Part shown: piece after piece, positions 22,474-32,220 of the stretch
How the letters are laid out: every line of letters begins with the position of its first letter
Position numbering within the stretch: the stretch's first letter is position 1
Origin: an uncultured Bacteroidota bacterium
GTDB lineage: Bacteria; Bacteroidota; Bacteroidia; Bacteroidales; VadinHA17
DNA length: 64,000 bases
Direction of reading: 5' to 3'
Assembly (NCBI GenBank): GCA_903844815.1
Contig: CAIMVD010000088.1
Location: 52,572 to 116,571 of the forward strand
Position numbers and translations under genes: made by a program
Notes under the pieces: generated by a model
The model's database searches: none
Told to the model about the DNA's origin: nothing
What the model saw: only the letters and a program-made list of their open reading frames with translations

Positions 22474-22881
22474 ATGAATAACGGGAACTTAAATATTGAT
22501 GTGGCAAAGATTGTAAATCATTGGATTGAAACATCTGAAGAAGACTTTCTGACCATGTTAAACCTGTTTGACTCAAAATCATATTGCTGGTCTTTATTCT
22601 TAGGACATTTATCAATTGAGAAGCTACTAAAAGCCTGTTATGTAAACAAGTTCAAAAACCATGCTCCCTTTACTCACAATCTCTATCGGCTGGCTGAACT
22701 TAATGAACTTCCCTTGACCGAGGATTATTCTGATTGGCTTGATAAGATTACTTCTTTTAATCTTAACGCTCGTTATGATGACTACAAAAGGGAGTTTTAT
22801 ACATTATGCACAATTGATTTTACAAAAGAATGGATCGATAAAATTAATATTATCAGATCATGGATAAAACAGATGCTTTAA
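22474..22881 (+). CDS. HEPN domain protein (putative toxin or effector partner)
   Basis: 135 residues, all helical in appearance. The features FLGHLSIEKLLKACYV, HAPFTHNLYRLAEL and LNARYDDYKREFY match the PF05168-type HEPN fold. I do not see the catalytic R-x4-6-H of RNase-active HEPN toxins, so RNase activity is uncertain. The start is ATG 22474, set by the promoter just upstream. The gene overlaps the MNT nucleotidyltransferase gene by 22 bases, the classic HEPN-MNT arrangement. In such pairs the MNT protein can neutralise HEPN by adding AMP. An alternative is a housekeeping nucleotidyltransferase complex. Confidence 0.85.
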   Translation: MNNGNLNIDVAKIVNHWIETSEEDFLTMLNLFDSKSYCWSLFLGHLSIEKLLKACYVNKFKNHAPFTHNLYRLAELNELPLTEDYSDWLDKITSFNLNARYDDYKREFYTLCTIDFTKEWIDKINIIRSWIKQML

Positions 22882-23177
22882 TTATAGCCAAAAGATATGC
22901 TTTTGCTGTAAATGAAAATTATAAGCATATAAGGATAATTCTTTTCGGCTCTTACGCCAAAGGTAATTATACTGATGATAGTGATATTGATATTGCTGTT
23001 GTAATCAAAGATTATAGCAATCTGTTAGACATTCAATTGGAACTGATGAGGTTAAGACGTAAGATTGATAGTAGGATTGAGCCACATCCATTCAGGGAAA
23101 GTGAATTTGAACTGTCAAATCCAATAGTTAGTGAAATTATTAAATATGGCCGCGAAATAGAGATCGGAGGGGCCTGA
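22860..23177 (+). CDS. MNT-type minimal nucleotidyltransferase (HEPN partner/antitoxin)
   Basis: 105 residues. The nucleotidyltransferase core is GSYAKGNYTDDSDIDIAV, with the GS pair at 30-31 and metal-binding aspartates D42 and D44; a third acidic residue is probably in SRIEPHPF. Family members transfer NMP groups, and those paired with HEPN can AMPylate it. Translation begins at ATG 22860, inside the HEPN gene, so the two are translationally coupled. No defence or mobile gene lies beside the pair. Confidence 0.88.
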   Translation: MDKTDALIIAKRYAFAVNENYKHIRIILFGSYAKGNYTDDSDIDIAVVIKDYSNLLDIQLELMRLRRKIDSRIEPHPFRESEFELSNPIVSEIIKYGREIEIGGA

Positions 23178-23250
23178 AGCCTGGTGAAAACCAATGCATT
23201 GATCGGGATCTTTAAATTTTCAGTGTTCAGCTGTAATCTCAAGACTACGT

Positions 23251-23541
23251 CTAACTGCTTGATTGTGTAAAGCGAAATCTTAAGGCTTTCTCTTTCTTAG
23301 AACACTCATAAAACTCATAATAAAGGTAACCCTTTTTTGTTACATGGATTTTTTGATAAATCAAAGAAGGAGTCAATAGCTGCTTACCTGAAATATTAAA
23401 TCCGGTCCTAATCTTACAGGCAATCCCCAGGGCATTGCGGTACAGGGCTCTTATAGCCAGATAAATTGAAAGAAGAATGATTACTCCAAACATGATCGGG
23501 GGAAGATAACCACACAATTTTTCATGCTCTGGGGCTAACAT
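23251..23541 (-). CDS. Possible small membrane protein (unrecognised)
   Basis: A 96-residue frame from ATG 23539-23541 (minus strand) with one convincing hydrophobic segment, PPIMFGVIILLSIYLAI, followed by a basic, lysine-rich tail. It is divergent from the barrel gene at 23603, leaving 61 bases between the starts. I recognise no family. It may be a chance frame; if so, 23178-23602 is non-coding. Confidence 0.35.
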   Translation of the reverse strand: MLAPEHEKLCGYLPPIMFGVIILLSIYLAIRALYRNALGIACKIRTGFNISGKQLLTPSLIYQKIHVTKKGYLYYEFYECSKKEKALRFRFTQSSS

Positions 23542-23602
23542 TTTTTTGGTATTGCAGGTTCTGGTCGCTCGACTCATCTTTACATTACCAAATAATGTAT
23601 TT

Positions 23603-25327
23603 ATGAAAATTCAATTAAATCGGACAACCAGATTTAATCTCCCTTTTTCTTTCCGGTTTCTCTTTGTTGTAATTATCCTGCTTGCCTTACTTCCTTCAAC
23701 ATCAGGGCAGGATCTGGGAAATATTGGAAAACAAAAGCCGGTAACTCTTTCAGGCAATTTATCGCTGAGGTTAAATACTTTCAATACGTCGGCTATTAAC
23801 TCCACTCGGGATCCGTTTTTCTGGACTATCAGCGGAAGCCCTACGCTCTCATTATACGGGATTGCATTTCCTTTTACAATTGCAATTAGCGATAAACAGA
23901 AAGATTTCCGGCAACCATTCAACATGTATGGTGTCAGCCCCTACTTCAAAAAAATCCGTTTTCATGCCGGGTACCGCACCGTATATTTTTCAGATTATAC
24001 TTTATCCGATCATATTTTCCTTGGCGGAGGGATAGAAGCAGAACCATCTATTTTCCGTTTCGGATTCGTATATGGCCGCTTTATGAAGGCTGTAGAACCT
24101 GTTAAAGATACAATATCAGGACAATATGCGGAACCTTCGTTCGCAAGGAAAGGCTTTGCCGCAAAATTTGGCCTCGGCAAATCGAATAATTTTGTCGACT
24201 TTATTGTATTGAAATTACACGACGACACCACTTCAGTAAAAATCAAACCAACTGATGTCGGAGCTCCTGCTGCAGAAAACATGGTGTTTGGCATTAAAAC
24301 TCGGCAGGTTTTCGCCAAAATATTCACTTTCGATGCCGATTTTGGATTAAGTGCCTACACTTTCGACCTGCGGTCAGCAGAACTCAACATTGATAAGTAT
24401 AAGGCATTGGATTTCATGAGCGGACTTTTTATCCCAAGGGAATCGACTCAGTTTCTGATGGCAGGGAAAGCAAGTTTTGGAATAAGGGTCAGGAAATTAT
24501 CGGTTAAAATCAATTACCGGCGTGTAGAACCCGAGTACCAGTCTATGGGGGCATATTACCTGAATACAGATATTGAAAACCTTACAGTTGCGCCCGCATG
24601 GCAGATGTTCAAAAGCCGGCTGCGGATAAACGGAAGCATAGGATTTCAGCGCAACAACCTCTTTAGCGATAAGGTGAACAATACCGTTCGCAGGGCCAAT
24701 TCTCTCTCGATGTCTTTTGCTCCAAATTCAAAATGGGGAATGAACATCAACTATAGTAACTATAACATGAGTCAGACAAGGAATTACACTATAGTGCGCG
24801 ATACTCTTTCGCTGGAGCAATTTTCAAACAACCTGAGCGGAAACCTGTTCTTTAATTTTGGAACAAAAACTCATCGTCAGAATGTGAATTTTTCTATGAA
24901 TTACCTGAATCTGGATGATAACTCCAGCAGGAGTTCTGTTTCAAATTCCACCACCTCACTAAATCCTTCGGCTTCGTACAGGTTTACAAATACCGACAAA
25001 AAAATCTCATTTAATATAAACACAAATGCAAGTGATTTTAAGACAGATAAAAATGAGACCCTCAGATGGGGCTTATCTTCAGGGCTTTCAAAAACGCTGG
25101 CACAAGACAAACTTAAAACTGGTGTAAATATAAGTTACTATTCAACTCATCTGAACGGGGAGAGTTACAGCACTACAATGTCAGTTGGGGCAAATATCGG
25201 ATACCAGCCTCATAAAGGACATTCATTCAATATAGGTCTTAACCTTGTAAACAGGTCATTTACAGTAGTCACACAGCCGGGATCAACCGATTTTTTAGGA
25301 AATTTTGGTTACACATTTAACTTTTAA
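23603..25327 (+). CDS. Outer-membrane beta-barrel protein, first gene of the TANFOR block
   Basis: 574 residues from ATG 23603; earlier in-frame starts would bury the signal peptide. The signal segment is FLFVVIILLALLPSTSGQ. The rest is a string of amphipathic beta strands (for example GIGFQRNN-like, GMNINYSNYNMSQ and KTGVNISYYSTHLNG) ending in FLGNFGYTFNF, whose final phenylalanine is typical of outer-membrane barrels. No plug or TonB box is visible. It is followed 10 bases later by the giant TANFOR protein, so it is likely cotranscribed and may be its outer-membrane anchor or export partner. A 17-base hairpin (ACATTA/TAATGT) precedes the start. Confidence 0.82.
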   Translation: MKIQLNRTTRFNLPFSFRFLFVVIILLALLPSTSGQDLGNIGKQKPVTLSGNLSLRLNTFNTSAINSTRDPFFWTISGSPTLSLYGIAFPFTIAISDKQKDFRQPFNMYGVSPYFKKIRFHAGYRTVYFSDYTLSDHIFLGGGIEAEPSIFRFGFVYGRFMKAVEPVKDTISGQYAEPSFARKGFAAKFGLGKSNNFVDFIVLKLHDDTTSVKIKPTDVGAPAAENMVFGIKTRQVFAKIFTFDADFGLSAYTFDLRSAELNIDKYKALDFMSGLFIPRESTQFLMAGKASFGIRVRKLSVKINYRRVEPEYQSMGAYYLNTDIENLTVAPAWQMFKSRLRINGSIGFQRNNLFSDKVNNTVRRANSLSMSFAPNSKWGMNINYSNYNMSQTRNYTIVRDTLSLEQFSNNLSGNLFFNFGTKTHRQNVNFSMNYLNLDDNSSRSSVSNSTTSLNPSASYRFTNTDKKISFNINTNASDFKTDKNETLRWGLSSGLSKTLAQDKLKTGVNISYYSTHLNGESYSTTMSVGANIGYQPHKGHSFNIGLNLVNRSFTVVTQPGSTDFLGNFGYTFNF

Positions 25328-25337
25328 ACCCGAAAAC

Positions 25338-28300
25338 ATGATGCGAAAATTAAGTAAAACTCCGATTGTTTTTTCGGTATTATTAGTATTCTTATCCCTG
25401 CAAACTGCATTTGCACAATACCCGCTGGGGGTTAAGGTAAATGTTGCTCCGCCTTACCCCCTGAGGATAACCGATTTTACAAGTACTGAAAGTAGTATTT
25501 TTGTCTCTATTACAAATTTCACACAACAGTCATATAAAATATTCCTGTCGGGAAGCCTCATAAATGAAGACAGTGGAATTACCGTATCGACCGATCCCAA
25601 TGCTGCACCGGGAGAGTGCATAACTGTTATGCCCGGAGGACTGACACTTTCAGGAACAGATCTGGCTCAGTTGTTCGATCCCGGACGACTTAGGTTTACC
25701 GGAATAAGCCTGAGTGCCATACGCGGTGACCAGTCATTGCCAGAGGGAAATTATACTTTGTGTATGCGTGCTGAATCGTGCGATCAGCGAGGGAAATTTT
25801 ATTCTTCTGCAACCGGTGATGGCGACGGATGCGCCTCATTCGAGGTATCTTATGTTGAGCCTCCTGAAATATTGGTCCCGGAATGTGGCGGGCAGATTGA
25901 AGCTACTGCCGCAAGTATTCCAATACTATGGTCATTTATTCCCCCTGCAACAGGAATGGGCAATATCATGTTCAGGATTGAGATGGTGGAAGTAGACCCT
26001 GCTACCCGTAACCCGGTTGAAGCAATGAGCAGTACTGACCGGATTTTTGAAAAAGAAGATATTCAGATCACCAGTTATAATCTGTTAATCAATGATGAGG
26101 TTGCTCTGGAGGTTGGCAAGACTTACGCTTTCAGGGTAAAAGCCTATGACAAGGACGAAAAAGTCCAGTTCCACAACCATGGGGAGAGTGATGTTTGCAC
26201 TTTCCGGTACGGTGAGGCACCGGGAACAGCATTGCACCCAATAATAACAGCTGAATACCCTTTGGATGGTGATATAATTCCATTCAGCGCTTTCCCTCTG
26301 ATAGTAAAGTTCGACCCATATGACATCGATTACCATCAGTTTATTTCAGATGTTACTATCCTGACACAGAGGGGAACCTTCGACGATTCGCACCACGATT
26401 TAAACTGGCCAAGCAATCCTTTGACAGCTCAAAGAAATGTGACCGGATTTCAGGAGATGACCCAGGAACAAGCCCAGAACATTGCTGTTTACAAGAACCT
26501 GACCGAATCGCCTCCCACTTTCAGCAAATCGGAAGAATATACATGGAATACCGATGTCGAAATGAGATACAAATCGCAAAGCATTACTATTCCCCGGGTT
26601 ACTTCTACCTTTAAAGTAGGGATGGGGCCATCAAAGTTAACTCTGCCTGAAAATGGGGATACAGTCGCGTCGGGTCTGGTCAAATTCAAGTGGAAAACGT
26701 CAGATCCGCCTCAGAGGATTAAACCTGATTTCGCTATAGTTCAGGCGTCAAGCACATCAGGCGGGTCAATTTTCTTCAACGGATTTGTTGATGAACGCTG
26801 GGTTGTAGAAATCAGCACAACCGCAACTTTCGATAGTATTGCACATACAATCGGCGGCCGGTTGGGGACAACTATCGATCTTACAAGTTCTTCCGAAGCA
26901 ATAAATGAAGAATTGTATAAAAGCGTTGAAGAGAACTTTACAATTACAGCTCCCGGAAAGTACTACTGGCGCGTCAAATGGATGACGCTGCCAAATGATA
27001 TCTCAGACAAGAACTTCTATGCTGTAAGCGACATTTTTAATTTTATTATAAAATCATCTTCCGGAGGAGCCCCTCCAGCCACTCATGCAGCAGTTGCTGA
27101 TACTACTGGCGGATGCCGGAGTGCTTGTGCCGCTCCTGCTATTACCGACCGCACGGCCGTAACCGGCCTCGCTACCGGGGAAAGTCTTAGAATCGGTAAA
27201 TTCAGCCTGTATATTCAAACCATAACAACTACTTCCGGAACACAATATACCGGCGACGGCTATATTCAAATTCCTTTTCTGAACAATGTTAAGATAAAAG
27301 TGAATTTCACTGGTATCCAGTATAATGCAGGCAGGCAGATTTTCTCAGGCACCGTAAGCGCAAAAGAAGACCGTGGCTTTGTGACCGAAGAAGTGGCTAC
27401 CAGAGTCGGACAGGTGATTTCCATGGCGGGAACTGAAGCAGCAGCGTTGAACGACTTCCTTACTGAAGGAGAGAGATTGTTAAGTGTATTTACAAGTTCC
27501 CGTGAAATTGGTATGCCTATCGGTATCGACCGTGAAATAGATGGCAATAAATATACTGTCGGAATTGTAAGTATGGAATTCACTCCCGAGCATGCAACTT
27601 TAAACGCTGTTATGAACCTGAACTTCCCGCAAATTGGGGATCAGCTTATTGCTTTTGGGGTTAAAGACTTATGTGTAACGCCAACCGGACTTGGCGATGA
27701 AGGCAGGCTTTACCTGGCGCGCGACTGGGAATTGTACCAGGACGGAGATACAAGGTTTGCATTTAAAGGTGCTGCAACCGCTGATACTACAGGCTCGTGC
27801 TATGTCAGCTGGGATTGCCGCGGGTTCCTTTGTGCGAGGATCCAGGGAGATGTAACCTTTCCACGTACCATGCTGGTTCCCGATCAGGATGACGGGACTG
27901 CCGGTGCCGGTACTGTTAAAGGAAGTTTCGCTTTTAAAGCCTGCAGGGGAAGTAATTTCATTGCATCGGTAACTATTGATCCGTTCCAGATAAAAGGTGT
28001 CGATGGCTGGGGCTGGGTGGCGAGTAATGCCTGGCTCGACTTTTCTGACCTTGAAAATCCTACCGGGTTCCATTTGCCGGACACTTATGGAGATACTACC
28101 CTTTTGCATGGAGGTTCGAGGATGATCAACACCTGGCAGGGGTTCTATTTGGAAACTATTGAAGTCAGGGCGCCTGCTGAATTTGAAAACAGTGCGTCAT
28201 CAGGCAGGATCTCTTTTGGCGTCCATAACACCATCATCGATGGCACCGGGCTCACTACCTCGATCAGGGCAAACAATATTCTGCCGATATCGCAGGGCTC

Positions 28301-31300
28301 TTTTCAAGGGTGGGGCATCTCACTCGATACAATAAATATTGATTTTGTTTCAAATACTTTCAGGGAAGGAGGTATCTCCGGCAAACTAGGCATCCCTGTT
28401 TTCGACGACGGACAGAATCTGGATTATCATATGGCTCTCACCTACAGGGACGAAAAACTCAACTACCTGTGCCGTGTATTTGCGAGGGACACACTTACCG
28501 TTCCGATGTGGGCTGCCAGAATGCGGCTTAGACCCGACTCTGAGATCCGATTGCAGATAGGGGATTCAACTTATGCTTCAACCAATCTAAGCGGAGATAT
28601 AGGGATCAGAGGTAACCTTATTTCAGGAGGAAGTTCCATACCGGGGTTAAACTTTTCAGGCATGGTGTTTGAAGGGTTTAAACTATCTACTTCCGATCCT
28701 CATTTCGATGTCGACAGTGTTTATTTCTCTCATGCCAGTCCGCAAAAGAGCGTCGCAGGCTTTCCTGTCAATATTAATGACATAAGCCTGAATATTAATG
28801 ACATAACCCGTCCCGGTATTAATTTTGATCTGGATATTGTTCTTGGAGAATTCAGCGCCGAATTCGGGTTTGGCGTGTTCGGACGATTGAACTATGAAGC
28901 CGGAAGATTCAGTGCAGGATTCGACGGGATTGATCTTCGCTCCATATCCATTGATCAGACAATAAGCGGGGTGCAGCTGCGTGGCGGCCTTGAATTCTAC
29001 AATCACGACCCTGTTTATGGTGACGGATTAAAAGGATATCTTGATGTTACACTTCCAATGAAGCTAAGGGCAAGGCTCACAACTCAGTTTGGAACGGTAA
29101 AAACATCCCCCACAGCAGTATATGGAACTTCCGGATATTATCCTTACTGGTTTGTTGACGGACTGGTTAACTTCCCGGGCGGAATCCCCATTTTTACAGG
29201 ATTCGGGATCTATGGTTTCGGAGGAGGAGCTTATCATCACATGCGCATAGATGAAGCTTCTTTGCCTGCAGCCTCGGCTAGTATGGGTGGTTCAACGCCC
29301 TCGGGTGAGAGCGTATTATCAACTGTCAGGTATATTCCTGACTACCATACCTATCTTGGAATGAAACTCACCGCCGTACTGGGAACTCATCCTTCGAGCG
29401 ATGCATTTAACATGGATGCAACAATAAAAGCTCAGTTCAACGATTCGGGAGGTCTGGATTTTATAGGAATAGAGGCCCGGGGATATATAATGACTTCCAA
29501 GTCGGACCGGTCTACGGCAAAAATCTGGGCCGATGTTGATATCACCTATTCAATACCAGCTGACGGTAATGCTAATTTGCACGGTAATTTTGATGTTTTT
29601 GTGAATGTTGAAGGCATCTTAACCGGCGCGTCAGACGGCAATAAGTTTGTAAATGCTACTTTCCATGTTGATCGCGACAAGTGGTATTTCTATATGGGAA
29701 CACTGACGGACCGGGCGGGTTTAAAGCTTCGTCTCGGGCCGGTACAGGCGGATTTACTGACCTATCTTATGGTTGGTCATGATATACCTACCACGTTACC
29801 GCCACCGCCTGATCGAATACGCGACCTGTTATATGGAGGAGGCGCCGGGCGGCTGGGGACTGAAGGTGCTATGGCTTCACAGATTTCATCGCGAAACCGC
29901 GACGCGGAACAGTCGAAATACAATTCGGGAAGGGGATTTGCCTTTGGTGTCTTTTTTGACTATAGCTCTGAAATGGATTTCGCCATCTTCTATGCCAGGC
30001 TGGAATTGCTCCTCGGGTTGGATCTTAATATGACTGTCGATGATAGCAGGGTTTGTGCAGAAACGGGAACGGTGCCGGGTATGAACAACTGGTACGCAAC
30101 AGGTCAGGTTTTTGCCGGCATCTGGGGCGAAATGGGTGTCAAAGTCGATCTGTGGTTCATTAGCGGCAGGTTCCCTTTTGTCAGTCTGGCTGCAGGCATT
30201 CTGCTCCAGGGAGGATTGCCAAGGCCCGAATGGTTTAGTGGCCGTGCGGCTCTGCAATACAGCGTGCTTGACGGCCTGGTTGAAGGCAGGTGCAGTTTTG
30301 AAGTTAACGTCGGACAGAGATGTTCAATTGTTGATGCCAATCCGTTCAGCGGCGTTGAGTTTATAAGCGACGTCAGACCGCAGGCTGAAGATAGTCCTGC
30401 CAATGTGTTTGAACAACCCAAGGTTTCGTTTAACCTCCCGGTTGAAAGAATCCTTGAAATTCCCGCAGGAACAGATGCCAATCCGACACTTATACGAAGG
30501 TTAAAACCTTATATTGCCAGTTTCAGACTGATAAAGAATGATGGAACAAATACTGAAGTTCCGGGTCGTTTCGAAATGAGCGAACGCAATACCCTGGCTA
30601 CCTACAAATTTGAAGAGGCACTTGAGTCTACTACCAGTTATAAAATAGAAGTAGTAGTTCAATCCAATGAATATTATGCCGATGGTAGCATAAGGCGAGT
30701 TGAAATAAGCGGTCGTCCATGGGAAGAGCGGCGTGAAGTTACATTTACCACACAGGCACGTCCCGATGTGATAGTTGCTGAAAATGTGCGCTTTACCTAT
30801 CCGGTTGAAAACCAAAGGTTCTTCCTCAAGGGAGAAAGTCCGAAACTTGCAAAAGGACTGGTGAGGTTTACTACAGGTCAAAGCTACTTGTTTTACACAA
30901 CAAAAGATGGTTCGCAGTACAACTACCTTGTACGATTCAAACCAATTCCTGACGGCGAACCTGTTGAAGTTCCGCTTCAGTCACATGGATTATATACCGA
31001 CTGTATGTTGCCGCCTCTTGATAATGATAAGATGTACGCGGTTCAGATTCTGCGCAGGAAGGTAGTTACAGTATTGGAATCAGCAACAGCAGGTTTAGGC
31101 TCTTCACTCAGGTCACCTGCTCCATCTGTGCGAACAACAGCTATTGCACTAACTCCGCTTCGGTTCGAAATGGAATTGAGTACGGCGACTGTTAAAATGG
31201 AAGGTAAACTTTTACCGGGAGCTACAGTTAGTCCGGGAGAATTCCTGCTGTACAGCTATTATTTCAAAACAAGCAGGTATAGCACCTTGCAGGAAAAGCT

Positions 31301-32171
31301 TTCAGAATCAGTCCTTTTAGCAGACTACAAAAATATTTTTGTTGCAGAACTATTCGATATCCGGACAACTATTCCCGAGTATTTTGATGAATTTGATATT
31401 CACGGGGTTTACAAGAATGGTACAGAAGTGCTCAAACCTCTGCTTGCTACCGAGGCACCCTTTGATTATACGTATCATCAGGTGCAGGTTAATCCCTATA
31501 TCTACGATTTAGTTACAAAGGTTCAGATTTTCATGTCAGTAAATCCAGGATTAGGCGCACCTTTAGTTACATCGCTAAACGGGCATGGAAAGGGTAGGCC
31601 TCCCGTAAATTCGGTAAGCTTTGGTATGGGACGTATTGAACCGCCACTGTCGGTTGCTGATGTTGAGACTGCTGCCGGTATTGTTCGCACCAGTGGTGTC
31701 AATTACGCGGTTAAGGCTATAAACCCTGCATTATCAGGCATTTTAAACGGTGCAACATCAGCGCTCACTGCTACTAGTAGTTACAGTGTATCAGCCTTTG
31801 GCGCAGCTTTACCTTCCGACCCTTCTAATTTCCGGTTATATTACGAGTCCAGCAACTATGTAATTCAGGATTTTAATGCCTTTAAAGCAAATGTTAGCCG
31901 GATTTTATCTTCTATGATAGGATTTCAAACCGGTCGCAGAGTCATGGAGTTAAATAATCCTGTATTGCTCAATGAGTGCAATGCGTTGCTGAGGAAGTCC
32001 GCGGCTGACTTTAAGCTCTCGGGGAGCGAGTATGGGGTTAACCTGTTCTACAGGGTCCCAAATTCAGCGGGAAATGAAAATACCGGTGGACTGAAGGTTA
32101 CCAAAACATTCAACTATGGTACTGCACCGCTACTGATCCCTTCATTGGGTATAAGGCCGAGAATATTATAG
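25338..32171 (+). CDS. Giant exported TANFOR-domain protein (2277 residues)
   Basis: Start taken at ATG 25338 (a second ATG follows at 25341); 10 bases after the barrel gene. The signal peptide ends at LQTAFA-QYPLG. Residues about 30-175 resemble the TANFOR domain known from Tannerella and Cytophaga: VNVAPPYPLRITDFTS, an LFDPGRLRFTGIS segment and LPEGNYTLCMRAE. Two or three beta-sandwich/Fn3-like modules follow to about 590 (YYWRVKWM near the end of one). The central part (about 600-1650) is long, glycine- and aspartate-rich beta sequence. Near 1670-1830 an Ig-like module contains EALESTTSYKIEVVV. There is no obvious type IX sorting tail at the C terminus (ends LGIRPRIL). The function is unknown. 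The flanking barrel and Fn3 proteins suggest one cell-surface system. Confidence 0.8.
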   Translation: MMRKLSKTPIVFSVLLVFLSLQTAFAQYPLGVKVNVAPPYPLRITDFTSTESSIFVSITNFTQQSYKIFLSGSLINEDSGITVSTDPNAAPGECITVMPGGLTLSGTDLAQLFDPGRLRFTGISLSAIRGDQSLPEGNYTLCMRAESCDQRGKFYSSATGDGDGCASFEVSYVEPPEILVPECGGQIEATAASIPILWSFIPPATGMGNIMFRIEMVEVDPATRNPVEAMSSTDRIFEKEDIQITSYNLLINDEVALEVGKTYAFRVKAYDKDEKVQFHNHGESDVCTFRYGEAPGTALHPIITAEYPLDGDIIPFSAFPLIVKFDPYDIDYHQFISDVTILTQRGTFDDSHHDLNWPSNPLTAQRNVTGFQEMTQEQAQNIAVYKNLTESPPTFSKSEEYTWNTDVEMRYKSQSITIPRVTSTFKVGMGPSKLTLPENGDTVASGLVKFKWKTSDPPQRIKPDFAIVQASSTSGGSIFFNGFVDERWVVEISTTATFDSIAHTIGGRLGTTIDLTSSSEAINEELYKSVEENFTITAPGKYYWRVKWMTLPNDISDKNFYAVSDIFNFIIKSSSGGAPPATHAAVADTTGGCRSACAAPAITDRTAVTGLATGESLRIGKFSLYIQTITTTSGTQYTGDGYIQIPFLNNVKIKVNFTGIQYNAGRQIFSGTVSAKEDRGFVTEEVATRVGQVISMAGTEAAALNDFLTEGERLLSVFTSSREIGMPIGIDREIDGNKYTVGIVSMEFTPEHATLNAVMNLNFPQIGDQLIAFGVKDLCVTPTGLGDEGRLYLARDWELYQDGDTRFAFKGAATADTTGSCYVSWDCRGFLCARIQGDVTFPRTMLVPDQDDGTAGAGTVKGSFAFKACRGSNFIASVTIDPFQIKGVDGWGWVASNAWLDFSDLENPTGFHLPDTYGDTTLLHGGSRMINTWQGFYLETIEVRAPAEFENSASSGRISFGVHNTIIDGTGLTTSIRANNILPISQGSFQGWGISLDTINIDFVSNTFREGGISGKLGIPVFDDGQNLDYHMALTYRDEKLNYLCRVFARDTLTVPMWAARMRLRPDSEIRLQIGDSTYASTNLSGDIGIRGNLISGGSSIPGLNFSGMVFEGFKLSTSDPHFDVDSVYFSHASPQKSVAGFPVNINDISLNINDITRPGINFDLDIVLGEFSAEFGFGVFGRLNYEAGRFSAGFDGIDLRSISIDQTISGVQLRGGLEFYNHDPVYGDGLKGYLDVTLPMKLRARLTTQFGTVKTSPTAVYGTSGYYPYWFVDGLVNFPGGIPIFTGFGIYGFGGGAYHHMRIDEASLPAASASMGGSTPSGESVLSTVRYIPDYHTYLGMKLTAVLGTHPSSDAFNMDATIKAQFNDSGGLDFIGIEARGYIMTSKSDRSTAKIWADVDITYSIPADGNANLHGNFDVFVNVEGILTGASDGNKFVNATFHVDRDKWYFYMGTLTDRAGLKLRLGPVQADLLTYLMVGHDIPTTLPPPPDRIRDLLYGGGAGRLGTEGAMASQISSRNRDAEQSKYNSGRGFAFGVFFDYSSEMDFAIFYARLELLLGLDLNMTVDDSRVCAETGTVPGMNNWYATGQVFAGIWGEMGVKVDLWFISGRFPFVSLAAGILLQGGLPRPEWFSGRAALQYSVLDGLVEGRCSFEVNVGQRCSIVDANPFSGVEFISDVRPQAEDSPANVFEQPKVSFNLPVERILEIPAGTDANPTLIRRLKPYIASFRLIKNDGTNTEVPGRFEMSERNTLATYKFEEALESTTSYKIEVVVQSNEYYADGSIRRVEISGRPWEERREVTFTTQARPDVIVAENVRFTYPVENQRFFLKGESPKLAKGLVRFTTGQSYLFYTTKDGSQYNYLVRFKPIPDGEPVEVPLQSHGLYTDCMLPPLDNDKMYAVQILRRKVVTVLESATAGLGSSLRSPAPSVRTTAIALTPLRFEMELSTATVKMEGKLLPGATVSPGEFLLYSYYFKTSRYSTLQEKLSESVLLADYKNIFVAELFDIRTTIPEYFDEFDIHGVYKNGTEVLKPLLATEAPFDYTYHQVQVNPYIYDLVTKVQIFMSVNPGLGAPLVTSLNGHGKGRPPVNSVSFGMGRIEPPLSVADVETAAGIVRTSGVNYAVKAINPALSGILNGATSALTATSSYSVSAFGAALPSDPSNFRLYYESSNYVIQDFNAFKANVSRILSSMIGFQTGRRVMELNNPVLLNECNALLRKSAADFKLSGSEYGVNLFYRVPNSAGNENTGGLKVTKTFNYGTAPLLIPSLGIRPRIL

Positions 32172-32220
32172 TATAAACTTAAGTTAATCGCCGATCGTCC
32201 AAATTATTCAGACTGAAATT

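Noticed and set aside
25338..32171. Type IX secretion sorting domain at the end of the giant protein
   Set aside because: The C terminus lacks the usual glycine-rich beta sandwich and terminal basic residue pattern.
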